The notes under the pieces were generated by a model. The model was not told the DNA's origin and ran no database searches. It was given only the letters and a program-made list of their open reading frames with translations. Position numbers and translations under genes: made by a program. Below are positions 8,151 to 16,515 of a DNA stretch of 64,000 nucleotides, piece after piece. Position 1 is the stretch's first letter; every line of letters starts with the position of its first letter. The stretch comes from Aurantiacibacter spongiae (GTDB lineage: Bacteria; Pseudomonadota; Alphaproteobacteria; Sphingomonadales; Sphingomonadaceae): positions 2,728,001 to 2,792,000 of the forward strand of contig NZ_RPFZ01000001.1 in the NCBI RefSeq assembly GCF_003815535.1, in the 5' to 3' direction.

Positions 8151-9047
8151 CTATCCGGCGCGCAGTTCTTCGGCAAGCAGGCGAAATTCGTCCGAACGCG
8201 GCGAATTGGGCCGCCAGACAAGGGCGATCTCGCGGCTGGTGTGATCGCCCTCCAGCGGCTTGGCGACGATATCGGTATTGGCGAGAATGCCCGCATCGAT
8301 CGCCATGCGCGGCAACATGGTGAGCCCGAGGCCGTTGTCCACCATCTGCACCAGCGTATGCAGGCTGGTCCCGATCATGGTCGCGCTGGCGCGCAGTTCG
8401 GGCCGGTTGCAGGCGGCCAGCGCATGCTCCTTCAGGCAATGCCCGTCCTCCAGCAGCAGCAGCCGTCCCTCGTCGATCATGGCGGGCGGGATTTCCGACG
8501 GCGGATCGGCAGGCTCGTCCTTGGGGAAGGCGACGTAAAGCTCGTCGGTGGCGATGCTTTCCTTCTCCACCTCTCCGGTGGCGAAGGGCAGCGCCAGCAG
8601 CACGCAGTCCGCCCGCCCGTGATGTAGCGATTCGATGGCGTTGTCGCTCGTCTCCTCGCGCAGGAAAAGCCTGAGCTGCGGGCGTTCGCGTCGCAGCCGC
8701 GGCAGGATGCGGGGCAGCATGAACGGCGCGATGGTGGGAATCACGCTCATGCGCAATTCGCCCGAAAGCGGCTTGCCCGCCGCCTGCACCAGTTCGCTCA
8801 TCTCCTCCGCCTCGCGCAGCAACCGGTGCGCCTTGTCGACCACCGCATTGCCGAGCGGGGTGAAGCGGACCACGCGCCGGCTGCGCTCGACCAGCGTTAC
8901 CCCGAGCAGCGATTCGAGTTCGCGGATGCCCGCCGACAGCGTCGACTGCGATACGAAGCTCGCTTCTGCCGCGCGGCCGAAATGCCCGTGTTCGTGGAGT
9001 GCGACGAGGTATTGCAGCTGCTTGATGGTGGGCAGGTAGGTCGACAT
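8151..9047 (-). CDS. oxyR: OxyR-type LysR regulator of peroxide response
   Basis: 298 residues. The N-terminal winged HTH (LPTIKQLQYLVALHEHGHFGRAAE) is followed by a LysR substrate-binding domain. The peroxide-sensing cysteines of OxyR are present with the right spacing: Cys204 in EDGHCLKEH and Cys213 nine residues later, matching E. coli C199/C208. OxyR activates catalase, peroxidase and thiol-repair genes when the disulfide forms. I chose the ATG at 9047 because the family starts just before LPTIKQL. It begins 28 bases after the rnd stop codon on the same strand, so the two genes are probably co-transcribed. No catalase gene is adjacent. Confidence 0.9.
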   Translation of the reverse strand: MSTYLPTIKQLQYLVALHEHGHFGRAAEASFVSQSTLSAGIRELESLLGVTLVERSRRVVRFTPLGNAVVDKAHRLLREAEEMSELVQAAGKPLSGELRMSVIPTIAPFMLPRILPRLRRERPQLRLFLREETSDNAIESLHHGRADCVLLALPFATGEVEKESIATDELYVAFPKDEPADPPSEIPPAMIDEGRLLLLEDGHCLKEHALAACNRPELRASATMIGTSLHTLVQMVDNGLGLTMLPRMAIDAGILANTDIVAKPLEGDHTSREIALVWRPNSPRSDEFRLLAEELRAG

Positions 9048-9075
9048 TATCGCGCGATCCCGGCGGGGGCGGACG

Positions 9076-10257
9076 TCACGACGGCTTCTCCTCATCGTCG
9101 ATATGGGTCATCTTCAGCCGTCCCTTCTCGACCGCGAAGGCAAGCTTGCCCTCGACCAGATCGAGCGCATCCTTGCCGAACACCTCGTAGCGCCAGCCTT
9201 CCAGCACGGGGAGCTTGCGCATGCCCGCGGCCAGCGCCTCCATCTCGTCCGACCGGGTGAGCAGGCGGCTGGCCACGTCGATCTCCCGGCTGCGGATCTT
9301 GAGCAGCAGCTTCAGCAGGTCGGCGACAAGCGCGCCCTCCTTGCCGAGCGGTGCGCCGCGCTTCGTCTTGGCCGGCATCTCGTCGCCCGGCAGCGGCTCG
9401 GCCTTGGCGATCACCTTCATCAGCCGGCGGCCGATGTCGTTGTCCTTCCAGGCGTTCGACAGTCCGCGCACCTTGGCGAGGTCCGCCTGCTTCTTCGGCG
9501 GATGGCTGGCGAGGTCGGCCAGCGTCTCGTCGCGAATGATGCGGCCGCGCGGAATGTCCTTGTCCTGCGCCTCCCTCTCGCGCCAGGCGGCGAGCGCCTT
9601 CAACCGGCCCAGCACCTGCGGATTGCGGCCGGGCGCGCGGATACGCCGCCATGCCACGTCGAGATCGTTGGCGTAGTTCGCGGGATCAGCCAGCTTTTCC
9701 ATCTCCGCGTTCAGCCAGTGGCCTCGATCGGTCTCGACCAGCCGGTCGAGAATCCGGGGGAAGATCTTCGCCAGGTAGGTGACGTCGCCGATGGCGTATT
9801 CGATCTGCCGGTCGGTCAGCGGGCGACGGCTCCAGTCGGTGAAGCGCGCGCCCTTGTCGACGGTGGTGCCGAGCCAGCTTTCGACGAGATTGGCATAGCC
9901 GATCTGTTCGGACTGGCTGATCGCCATCATCGCGATCTGCGTGTCGAAGATGGGATGCGGCGTCTTGCCCGTCAGGTTGTAGACGATTTCCACGTCCTGC
10001 CCGCCCGCGTGGAAGATCTTGAGCACGTCCTCGTTCTCGCACAGCAGGTCGAGCAGCGGGGTCAGGTCCATGCCGTCCGCCAGCGGATCGATCGCGGCGG
10101 CCTCTTCCCCGTTGCCAACCTGCACCAGGCACAGCAGCGGGTAATAGGTGTTCTCGCGCATGAATTCGGTATCGACGCAGACGAAGTCGTGCCGCGCCAG
10201 CCGGCCGCACAATTCGGCCAGGGTGTCGGTATCGGTGATGAGGGGATGAATCTTCAT
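9076..10257 (-). CDS. rnd: Ribonuclease D
   Basis: This 393-residue 3'-5' exoribonuclease matures tRNA 3' ends. The DEDDy exonuclease motifs are clear: Exo I CVDTEFMRE near residue 27, Exo II FHAGGQDVEI near 82, and Exo III YAIGDVTYLAKI near 155. An HRDC region follows after about residue 205 (WREREAQDKDIPRGRIIRDE). The ATG at 10257 begins the family-typical MKIHPLITDTDTLAE. It is divergent from aspS across a 170-base promoter region and lies directly upstream of oxyR. Confidence 0.93.
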   Translation of the reverse strand: MKIHPLITDTDTLAELCGRLARHDFVCVDTEFMRENTYYPLLCLVQVGNGEEAAAIDPLADGMDLTPLLDLLCENEDVLKIFHAGGQDVEIVYNLTGKTPHPIFDTQIAMMAISQSEQIGYANLVESWLGTTVDKGARFTDWSRRPLTDRQIEYAIGDVTYLAKIFPRILDRLVETDRGHWLNAEMEKLADPANYANDLDVAWRRIRAPGRNPQVLGRLKALAAWREREAQDKDIPRGRIIRDETLADLASHPPKKQADLAKVRGLSNAWKDNDIGRRLMKVIAKAEPLPGDEMPAKTKRGAPLGKEGALVADLLKLLLKIRSREIDVASRLLTRSDEMEALAAGMRKLPVLEGWRYEVFGKDALDLVEGKLAFAVEKGRLKMTHIDDEEKPS

Positions 10258-10315
10258 ATGTCTTTCCGTCTGGCCGGTTCACCGGCTCCTCGGGCGCGGG
10301 CGACCCTTGCCATCC

Positions 10316-10344
10316 TTGACAAAAGCCGGCGCATACCCTGTTAG
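10316..10344 (+). promoter_or_regulatory. Candidate sigma-70 type promoter for aspS
   Basis: TTGACA at 10316-10321 is followed after 17 bases by TGTTAG at 10339-10344, which matches three of six -10 positions. It lies about 85 bases before the aspS start in the rnd-aspS divergent gap. The -35 is perfect and the -10 is weak. Confidence 0.4.
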
Positions 10345-10427
10345 CGCGCGCTTGTAGCCAGAGGCCGCGCGCCGCGCGATCAGCGCGCCCCTAGCCCCTT
10401 AGACCGGATTTTGGAAAGAGTTCCACC

Positions 10428-12260
10428 ATGCATGCCTATCGTACCCACAATTGCGCCGCGCTGAGCAAGGCCGATGTCGGCCAGAGCGTCCGCCTGTCGG
10501 GCTGGATTCACCGCAAGCGCGATCACGGCGGCGTGCTGTTCGTGGACCTGCGCGATCACTATGGCATCACGCAGGTGGTCGCGGACGAGGACAGCCCGGC
10601 GCTCGCCACGCTGGAATCGCTGCGCGTCGAAAGCGTCGTCACGATCGACGGCGAGGTGAAGGCGCGGTCCCCGGAAACGGTGAACGCCGGCCTGCCGACC
10701 GGCGAGATCGAGGTGTTCGCCCGCGCGGTGACGGTTCAGAGCCGCGCCGACGAATTGCCGCTGCCGGTGGCAGGCGAGCAGGAATACCCGGAGGACATCC
10801 GCCTCAAATACCGCTTCGTCGACCTGCGACGCGACCGGGTGCATGCCAACATCATGCTGCGCAACCAGGTGATCCAGAGCCTGCGCCGCCGCATGACGGA
10901 ACAGGGCTTCAGCGAATTCCAGACGCCGATCCTGGGCGCCTCCAGCCCGGAAGGCGCGCGCGACTACCTGGTGCCCAGCCGCCTGCATCCGGGCCGGTTC
11001 TACGCGCTGCCGCAGGCACCCCAGATGTTCAAGCAGCTGCTGATGGTGGCGGGCTTCGACCGCTACTTCCAGATCGCGCCGTGCTTCCGCGACGAAGACC
11101 TGCGCGCCGACCGCAGCCCGGAGTTCTACCAGCTCGATTTCGAGATGAGCTTCGTCACGCAGGATGACGTCTTCGACGCCATAGAGCCGGTGCTCGCCGG
11201 GGTGTTCGAGGAATTCGGACGCGGCAAGAGCGTGACGCCGGCCGGCGAATTCCCGCGCATCCCCTATGCCGAGGCGATGCTGAAATACGGCAGCGACAAG
11301 CCGGATCTCAGGAACCCGATCGAGATCACCGACGTCTCGGCCCATTTCGAGAAGAGCGGCTTCGGCATCTTCGAGAAGATCGTGGGCGGCGGCGGCGTGG
11401 TGCGCGCCATCCCCGCGCCGGGCACCAACGAGAAGAGCCGCAAGTTCTTCGACGAGATGAACGACTGGGCGCGGCGTGAGGGCTATTCGGGCCTCGGCTA
11501 CGTCACCCGCAAGCAGGGCGAGTTCGGCGGCCCGATCGCCAAGAACCACGGGCCGGTCGAAATGGCGAAGCTCTACGACGAGCTGGGGCTGGGGGAGAAT
11601 GACGGACTGTTCTTCGCCGCGGGCAAGGAAAAGGAGGCCGCCAGGCTGGCCGGCGCCGCGCGGGCCCGCGTGGGCGAGCAGCTCGGCCTCATCGAGGCCG
11701 ACTGCTTCCGCTTCTGCTGGATCGTCGACTTCCCGATGTTCGAGTACGACGAAGAGCAGAAGAAGATCGACTTCAGCCACAACCCCTTCTCCATGCCGCA
11801 GGGCGAGATGGAGGCGCTGAAGAACAGCGATCCGCTGGAGATCAAGGCGTGGCAGTACGACATCGTGTGCAACGGCTACGAACTGTCGTCGGGAGCCATC
11901 CGTAACCACCGGCCCGACATCATGTACAAGGCGTTCGAAATCGCCGGCTACAGCAGGGAGGAGGTCGATGCGAACTTCTCCGGCATGATCGAGGCGTTCA
12001 AGCTCGGCGCACCGCCCCACGGCGGCAGCGCGCCGGGGATCGACCGTATCGTGATGCTGCTGGCGGACGAGCCGAACATCCGCGAGGTGATCGCCTTCCC
12101 GATGAATCAGCGCGCGCAGGATCTGATGATGGGGGCCCCCAGCGTCGTCAGCCCGCGTCAATTGCGCGAACTCAATATCCGGCTGGTTGAGCAGGCGAAG
12201 GAAACCGCGGCCAGCGCCAACGACGCGGAAAAGACCGACACCGGCCTCGCCGGCAACTGA
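10428..12260 (+). CDS. aspS: Aspartyl-tRNA synthetase, probably non-discriminating (Asp/Asn)
   Basis: 610 residues with the bacterial class IIb AspRS layout: N-terminal OB-fold anticodon-binding domain (to about 110), catalytic domain with motif 2 ([10 protein letters not shown]), a GAD insertion domain (about 310-410), and motif 3 (GIDRIVMLL). His33 in the RKRDHGG segment replaces the Leu of discriminating E. coli-type enzymes. A His here marks enzymes such as Pseudomonas AspRS that charge both tRNA-Asp and tRNA-Asn, the latter corrected by GatCAB. The product would then supply Asp-tRNA-Asn for transamidation. The gene is monocistronic and followed by a hairpin. Confidence 0.95.
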   Translation: MHAYRTHNCAALSKADVGQSVRLSGWIHRKRDHGGVLFVDLRDHYGITQVVADEDSPALATLESLRVESVVTIDGEVKARSPETVNAGLPTGEIEVFARAVTVQSRADELPLPVAGEQEYPEDIRLKYRFVDLRRDRVHANIMLRNQVIQSLRRRMTEQGFSEFQTPILGASSPEGARDYLVPSRLHPGRFYALPQAPQMFKQLLMVAGFDRYFQIAPCFRDEDLRADRSPEFYQLDFEMSFVTQDDVFDAIEPVLAGVFEEFGRGKSVTPAGEFPRIPYAEAMLKYGSDKPDLRNPIEITDVSAHFEKSGFGIFEKIVGGGGVVRAIPAPGTNEKSRKFFDEMNDWARREGYSGLGYVTRKQGEFGGPIAKNHGPVEMAKLYDELGLGENDGLFFAAGKEKEAARLAGAARARVGEQLGLIEADCFRFCWIVDFPMFEYDEEQKKIDFSHNPFSMPQGEMEALKNSDPLEIKAWQYDIVCNGYELSSGAIRNHRPDIMYKAFEIAGYSREEVDANFSGMIEAFKLGAPPHGGSAPGIDRIVMLLADEPNIREVIAFPMNQRAQDLMMGAPSVVSPRQLRELNIRLVEQAKETAASANDAEKTDTGLAGN

Positions 12261-12300
12261 CGGAAGGGGCGGGGGGCGGATCGCGCCCCCGGCCCTTCCG
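12261..12300 (+). terminator. GC-rich inverted repeat after aspS
   Basis: An 8-bp perfect outer stem (CGGAAGGG at 12261-12268 with CCCTTCCG at 12293-12300) encloses a second G5/C5 stem, directly after the aspS stop. There is no T tract, so termination efficiency is uncertain. It separates two convergent genes and could act on both strands. Confidence 0.5.
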
Positions 12301-12311
12301 GACCCCGGTTC

Positions 12312-14513
12312 TCAGGGCATAGGCAACTCGGCGATCAGCCGGTCCGGCGTCATCGGGAAGTCGCGCACGCGCACGCCGCAGGCGTGGTAGATCGCGTTGC
12401 AGATCGCCCCGGCGCCGCCGCAGATGCCAAGCTCTCCGACGCCCTTGGCCTGGATGGGGCTGGCGGCCGGGTCGCGTTCCTCGACGAACATCACCTCGAG
12501 ATCGGGAATGTCGAGGTTCACGGGCACGTGGTATTCGGCAAGGTCCGGGTTCACCAGATGCCCGTCGCGCCGGTCGAACACGAGCGATTCGGTCAATGCG
12601 CTGCCGATGCCCCAGACCATGCCGCCATAGCACTGGGAGCGGGCCGTCATCTCGTTCAGGACGCGGCCAATGCCGAACGCGCCGGTCATGCGGCGCACGC
12701 GGGTTTCGCCCGTCCAGGCGTTGACGGCCACTTCGCAGAAGAACGATCCGAAGGTGGCCAGCGCGTATTCCTTCTGCGTCTTGCCCGGCTCGATTGCGCC
12801 TTCGCGCTCGATCGCCGCGTCGCCCACGATGTCGGTCAGCGCACGGCGTTCGTTGCCGACCGTGGCGAAACCGTCCTTCAACGTCAGATCGCCCTCGTCG
12901 CAGCCCATCCGGTCGCACAGTTCCGCGCGCACGGCGAGGCACGCCTGATAGACCGCGGAGCCGGTCGATGCGGCTCCCCAGCTACCGCCCGAGCCGGACC
13001 CGCGGGGGAAGGCGCTGTCTCCCAGTCGCACGACCACATCCGCGGGGTCGAGCCCCAGCATCTCCCCGGCCACCTGGCCGAGAATGGTATAGGTGCCGGT
13101 GCCGATATCGGTCATGTCGGTGGCGACTTCGGCGGTGCCGTCCGCATTCAGTGTCACGCGCGCCCGGGCCTTGGACAGATTGTGGATTCGCGCAGCGGTC
13201 GCCATGCCGGTGCCGATCCACCATTCGCCCTCGCGCCGCTGGCACGGCTTGCGGTCGGACCCGTCCCAGCCGAACGCCTCCGCGCCCGCCTTCAGGCATT
13301 CGGCCAGCTTGCGGCTCGAAAAGGGCAAGTCCTTGCTCGGATGTTTTTCCGGAATGTTGCGCAGCCGCAGTTCGAGCGGGTCCATGCCGATCTCGTTGGC
13401 AAGCTCGTCCATCGCGGCCTCGAGCGCCTGCATCCCGACCGCCTCGCCCGGGGCGCGGACGGATCCGGCGGTCATCTGGTGAATGCGCGCGGTCTCCATC
13501 GCCAGCACCCGGTTCTCGCCGGCATAGAGGAACTTGCTGGCCTGAAGGACCGGCTCGAAGAAGTCCTCTTCGGGCAGGTTCGTCACCTTCGCCTCGTGCC
13601 CGAACCCGGACAGCCTGCCGTCCTTGTCGGCCGCCAGGCGGATGCGCTGCGTCGTTTCCGACCGGCGCATCACGCACTGGAAAACCTGCTGGCGGCTAAG
13701 GACGACGCGAACCGGGCGGCCCAGCTTCATCGCGGCGATGGACGCCGCGGCGACATCGGGCGAGATGCCCAGCTTCGATCCGAACCCGCCGCCGACGTAG
13801 CGGCTGATGATGTGGACCTTGTCCTCCGCTAGTCCTAGCGTATCGGCGAGCTCGGGGACGTTGTAGTTGAGCATCTGCAGCGATGCGTGGACGGTCAGCG
13901 TGTCGCCATCCCACTGCGCGATGGCGGCGTGCGGCTCCATCGGCGCGCTGTTGTGGCCGGGCGTGGTATAGGTGACATCGACGCTGTGCGCCGCCTCGGC
14001 CATGGCGTGATCGAGGTCGCCCTGCCGCACCGCTCCGCTCTTTTCCGACCATTCGAGGCCTTGTGCATCGGGATCGACGGGGGCGCCATCCTCGGCGTTG
14101 TACTCGACCTTCAAGGCCTTGGCGGCATCGCGCGCCTGTTCGAACGTCTCGGCCACGACCACCGCGATCGGTTGTCCCCAGTAGGCGACCTTCTCGATAT
14201 GCTGGACCGGCGCTTCTCCCGCCGTGCCCTGCGCCGGGCGGGCGATCATGCGTTCATCGGAATAGACACCGACCACGCCCGGCATGGCGCAGGCCGCATC
14301 CACGTCCAGTGCGGTGACGGTGCCCCTGGTAATGGCGGCGGTGACGAGCACGCCCTCGGCGCAATTCTCGATGCCGTATTCGGCGGCGTAGGGCGCCGTG
14401 CCGCTGGTCTTGCCCGGTCCGTCGGGGCGGGGCAGCGCCTTGCCGATGACGCCCTGCGCCATGGTGTCGAGCCGGTCGTCGGTATCGGGTTTGTCGAAGG
14501 TAAGGGTATTCAT
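12312..14513 (-). CDS. Molybdopterin-binding large subunit, xanthine dehydrogenase/aldehyde oxidase family
   Basis: 733 residues forming the Mo-cofactor subunit of a three-subunit molybdenum hydroxylase that oxidises aldehydes or N-heterocycles. Visible features are the N-terminal a/b hammerhead domain (KTSGTAPYAAEY, then VVGVYSDERM), the substrate-channel region YVGGGFGSKLG, a GTYTILGQVAGE segment and the C-terminal catalytic Glu motif GVGELGICGG. The closest layout I recognise is E. coli PaoC/YagR. The ATG at 14513 overlaps the FAD-subunit stop as ATGA, indicating translational coupling. It is the last gene of the operon. No XdhC/PaoD insertion chaperone is seen nearby. Confidence 0.9.
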   Translation of the reverse strand: MNTLTFDKPDTDDRLDTMAQGVIGKALPRPDGPGKTSGTAPYAAEYGIENCAEGVLVTAAITRGTVTALDVDAACAMPGVVGVYSDERMIARPAQGTAGEAPVQHIEKVAYWGQPIAVVVAETFEQARDAAKALKVEYNAEDGAPVDPDAQGLEWSEKSGAVRQGDLDHAMAEAAHSVDVTYTTPGHNSAPMEPHAAIAQWDGDTLTVHASLQMLNYNVPELADTLGLAEDKVHIISRYVGGGFGSKLGISPDVAAASIAAMKLGRPVRVVLSRQQVFQCVMRRSETTQRIRLAADKDGRLSGFGHEAKVTNLPEEDFFEPVLQASKFLYAGENRVLAMETARIHQMTAGSVRAPGEAVGMQALEAAMDELANEIGMDPLELRLRNIPEKHPSKDLPFSSRKLAECLKAGAEAFGWDGSDRKPCQRREGEWWIGTGMATAARIHNLSKARARVTLNADGTAEVATDMTDIGTGTYTILGQVAGEMLGLDPADVVVRLGDSAFPRGSGSGGSWGAASTGSAVYQACLAVRAELCDRMGCDEGDLTLKDGFATVGNERRALTDIVGDAAIEREGAIEPGKTQKEYALATFGSFFCEVAVNAWTGETRVRRMTGAFGIGRVLNEMTARSQCYGGMVWGIGSALTESLVFDRRDGHLVNPDLAEYHVPVNLDIPDLEVMFVEERDPAASPIQAKGVGELGICGGAGAICNAIYHACGVRVRDFPMTPDRLIAELPMP

Positions 14514-15496
14514 GCGTTCTCTCCCGTCGCTTCGCGCAGGGTCGCGATCAGCGTGCGCCGCGCCAGCGGGATCTTGAAATCGTTGTCGCCGTAGCCGCGC
14601 GCGTTTTCGAGCAGCAGGTCGGCGGCCTTGTCGAAGAGCTCGTCCGAAGGCTCCGCATCGCTCAGCAATTCGTCGATGCGCGGATCGTGCCACGGCTTGT
14701 GCGCCAGCCCGCCGAAGGCCAGCGAGGCGCCGGCGATGCGGCAGCCATCCATCGTGACGAGCGCCGCGACCGAGACGAGCGCGAAGGCGTAGGACGAGCG
14801 TTCGCGCACCTTGCGATAGACCTGCCGACCGCCCGCGGGCGGGGGGAGGGTGACACCGGTAATGACCTCCCCGGCTTCGAGCACGTTGTCGCGCCACGGT
14901 TCGTCGCCCGGCAAGCGGTGAAACTCGCGCACCGGTATGGACCGGTTCGAGCCGTCGGCCCGCAACGTCTCCACCCTGGCGTCGAGCGCGGACATGGCGA
15001 CGGCCATGTCGCCCGGATAGGTGGCGATGCAGGTCTCGCTCGCCCCGAGCACGGCATGCAGCTTGTTGTAGCCGTTCAGCGCCCCGCAGCCCGAACCGGG
15101 TTCGCGCTTGTTGCACGGCTGGTCGATGTTGTAGAAATAATAGCACCGCGTGCGCTGGCACAGATTGCCGCCCGTGGTCGCCTTGTTGCGAAGCTGCTGC
15201 GTCGCTCCGGCAAGGATCGCGCGGGCGAGCAGCGGGTAGTCGCTGCGGATGCGGGCATCGGCGGCGCAGGCCGAGTTGGTGACGAGCGCGCCGATCCGCA
15301 GGCCGCCATCGTCCGTCGCCTCGATATCGTTCATCGGCAGGCGGTTGACGTCGCACAGGGTGGAAGGCGTTTCCACCTGCAGCTTCATCAGGTCGAGCAG
15401 GTTGGTGCCGCCCGCGATGACCGTCGTGTCGTCCGCGCTGGTCAGGTCGGTGACATGCTCGAGCCGGTCGGCGCGCTGGTAGTCGAACGGCTTCAT
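14510..15496 (-). CDS. FAD-binding subunit with extra [4Fe-4S] loop, xanthine dehydrogenase family
   Basis: 328 residues forming the flavin subunit that passes electrons from the Fe-S subunit. VIAGGTNLLDLMKL (near 30) is the FAD pyrophosphate-binding loop, and TTGGNLCQRTRC follows near 110. A Cys-rich insertion (CYYFYNIDQPCNKREPGSGC, then ALNGYNKLHAVLG) matches the loop that holds an additional [4Fe-4S] cluster in PaoB/YagS-type subunits, so the same cluster is expected here. The ATG at 15496 overlaps the stop of the [2Fe-2S] gene as ATGA. The frame remains open far upstream of this ATG, but that part is antisense noise over the preceding gene. Confidence 0.9.
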   Translation of the reverse strand: MKPFDYQRADRLEHVTDLTSADDTTVIAGGTNLLDLMKLQVETPSTLCDVNRLPMNDIEATDDGGLRIGALVTNSACAADARIRSDYPLLARAILAGATQQLRNKATTGGNLCQRTRCYYFYNIDQPCNKREPGSGCGALNGYNKLHAVLGASETCIATYPGDMAVAMSALDARVETLRADGSNRSIPVREFHRLPGDEPWRDNVLEAGEVITGVTLPPPAGGRQVYRKVRERSSYAFALVSVAALVTMDGCRIAGASLAFGGLAHKPWHDPRIDELLSDAEPSDELFDKAADLLLENARGYGDNDFKIPLARRTLIATLREATGENA

Positions 15497-16008
15497 GCCG
15501 CTTCTCCCGCGACTTCGCGAATGGCGGCGAGGATGTTGGCATAGGCGCCACAGCGACACAGGTTGCCGCTCATGCGCTCGCGTATCTCGTCGTCGCTCAG
15601 CGTATTTCCCGGATTTTCCATGTCCTCGCTCACGAAGCTGGGCCACCCGGCCTTCGCTTCCTCGATCAGCGCGGTGGCGGAACAGATCTGGCCCGGCGTG
15701 CAGTAGCCACACTGATAGGCGTCGTGCTTCACGAAGGCGGCCTGAAGGTCGGACAGGCTGGCCGGATCGCCCAGGCCTTCCACCGTCGTGATGGCATCGC
15801 CGCCGTCATCGGTATCGTGCATCGCCGCCAGCGTCAGACACGAATTGATCCGCTGCCCGTTCACCAGCACCGTGCAGGCCCCGCACTGGCCGTGGTCGCA
15901 CCCCTTCTTGGTGCCCGTAAGGCCGCAATCGGTCCGCAGGAAATCGAGCAGCGAGGTGCGCGGATCGCCGTCGAAGCTGTAGCTGTTGCCGTTAACTGTA
16001 ATGGTCAT
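15493..16008 (-). CDS. [2Fe-2S] subunit, xanthine dehydrogenase family
   Basis: 171 residues, first gene of the Mo-hydroxylase operon. The plant-type [2Fe-2S] motif is CDHGQCGACTVLVNGQRINSC (about 37-57) and the C-terminal helical [2Fe-2S] motif is CGYC followed by CRCG near residue 152. These are the two clusters of the small subunit. E. coli PaoA carries a Tat signal for periplasmic export. Here the protein starts directly at MTITVNGNSY with no leader, so the complex is predicted to be cytoplasmic. The gene diverges from acpP across 167 bases that hold both promoters, none of which I can assign with confidence. Confidence 0.92.
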   Translation of the reverse strand: MTITVNGNSYSFDGDPRTSLLDFLRTDCGLTGTKKGCDHGQCGACTVLVNGQRINSCLTLAAMHDTDDGGDAITTVEGLGDPASLSDLQAAFVKHDAYQCGYCTPGQICSATALIEEAKAGWPSFVSEDMENPGNTLSDDEIRERMSGNLCRCGAYANILAAIREVAGEAA

Positions 16009-16175
16009 GGGGCCTCCTTACCTGCGCCAACGCCCGTAGCGCCGATGGGGTCCGACATTTGCGAATGTCCGCAAGTCCCGCCCGCCGCGCGGATCGCCGG
16101 ATGGCCCTTGCGCTGGCCGGCGGGCTTGATTAGGGCCGGGGCAACTTGAAACCCTGCATGAGTGAGAGGGATTAC

Positions 16176-16412
16176 ATGAGCGATATCGCCGCACGCGTGA
16201 AGAAGATCGTGGTCGAGCATCTCGGCGTCGAGGAAGACAAGGTCACGCCCGATGCCAGCTTCATCGACGACCTGGGTGCCGACAGCCTCGATATCGTCGA
16301 GCTGGTCATGGCCTTCGAGGAAGAGTTCGGCGTGGAAATCCCCGACGACGCGGCCGAGAAGATCAACACGGTGGGCGACGCCAACAAGTACATCGAAGAG
16401 CACACCAGCTAA
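16176..16412 (+). CDS. acpP: Acyl carrier protein
   Basis: 78 residues, acidic, the central carrier of fatty acid synthesis. The phosphopantetheine attachment Ser37 lies in the invariant [10 protein letters not shown] motif. The ATG at 16176 ([10 protein letters not shown]) follows a purine-rich GAGAGGGA; the upstream in-frame ATG at 16146 would add ten atypical residues. It is followed by a terminator-like hairpin and then fabF, the usual acpP-fabF order. Confidence 0.97.
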   Translation: MSDIAARVKKIVVEHLGVEEDKVTPDASFIDDLGADSLDIVELVMAFEEEFGVEIPDDAAEKINTVGDANKYIEEHTS

Positions 16413-16466
16413 GACAACCACCTGGCCTCGTTCGCGAAAGGTCTTCCCCGACGCGGACGGGGTTGG

Positions 16467-16496
16467 AAGGCTCGGCCCCGCAAGGCTGGGCCTTTT
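16467..16496 (+). terminator. Terminator or attenuator between acpP and fabF
   Basis: An 11-bp stem with two G-U pairs (16467-16477 with 16484-16494) and a six-base loop ends in TTTT (16493-16496). It lies 19 bases before the fabF start, consistent with partial termination that keeps acpP mRNA in excess over fabF. Confidence 0.75.
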
Positions 16497-16515
16497 GTAA
16501 TTGCGGAGAGATAGT

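Noticed and set aside
10380-12161. 593-codon reverse-strand frame over aspS
   Set aside because: Antisense to a complete aspS; no motif or ribosome site.
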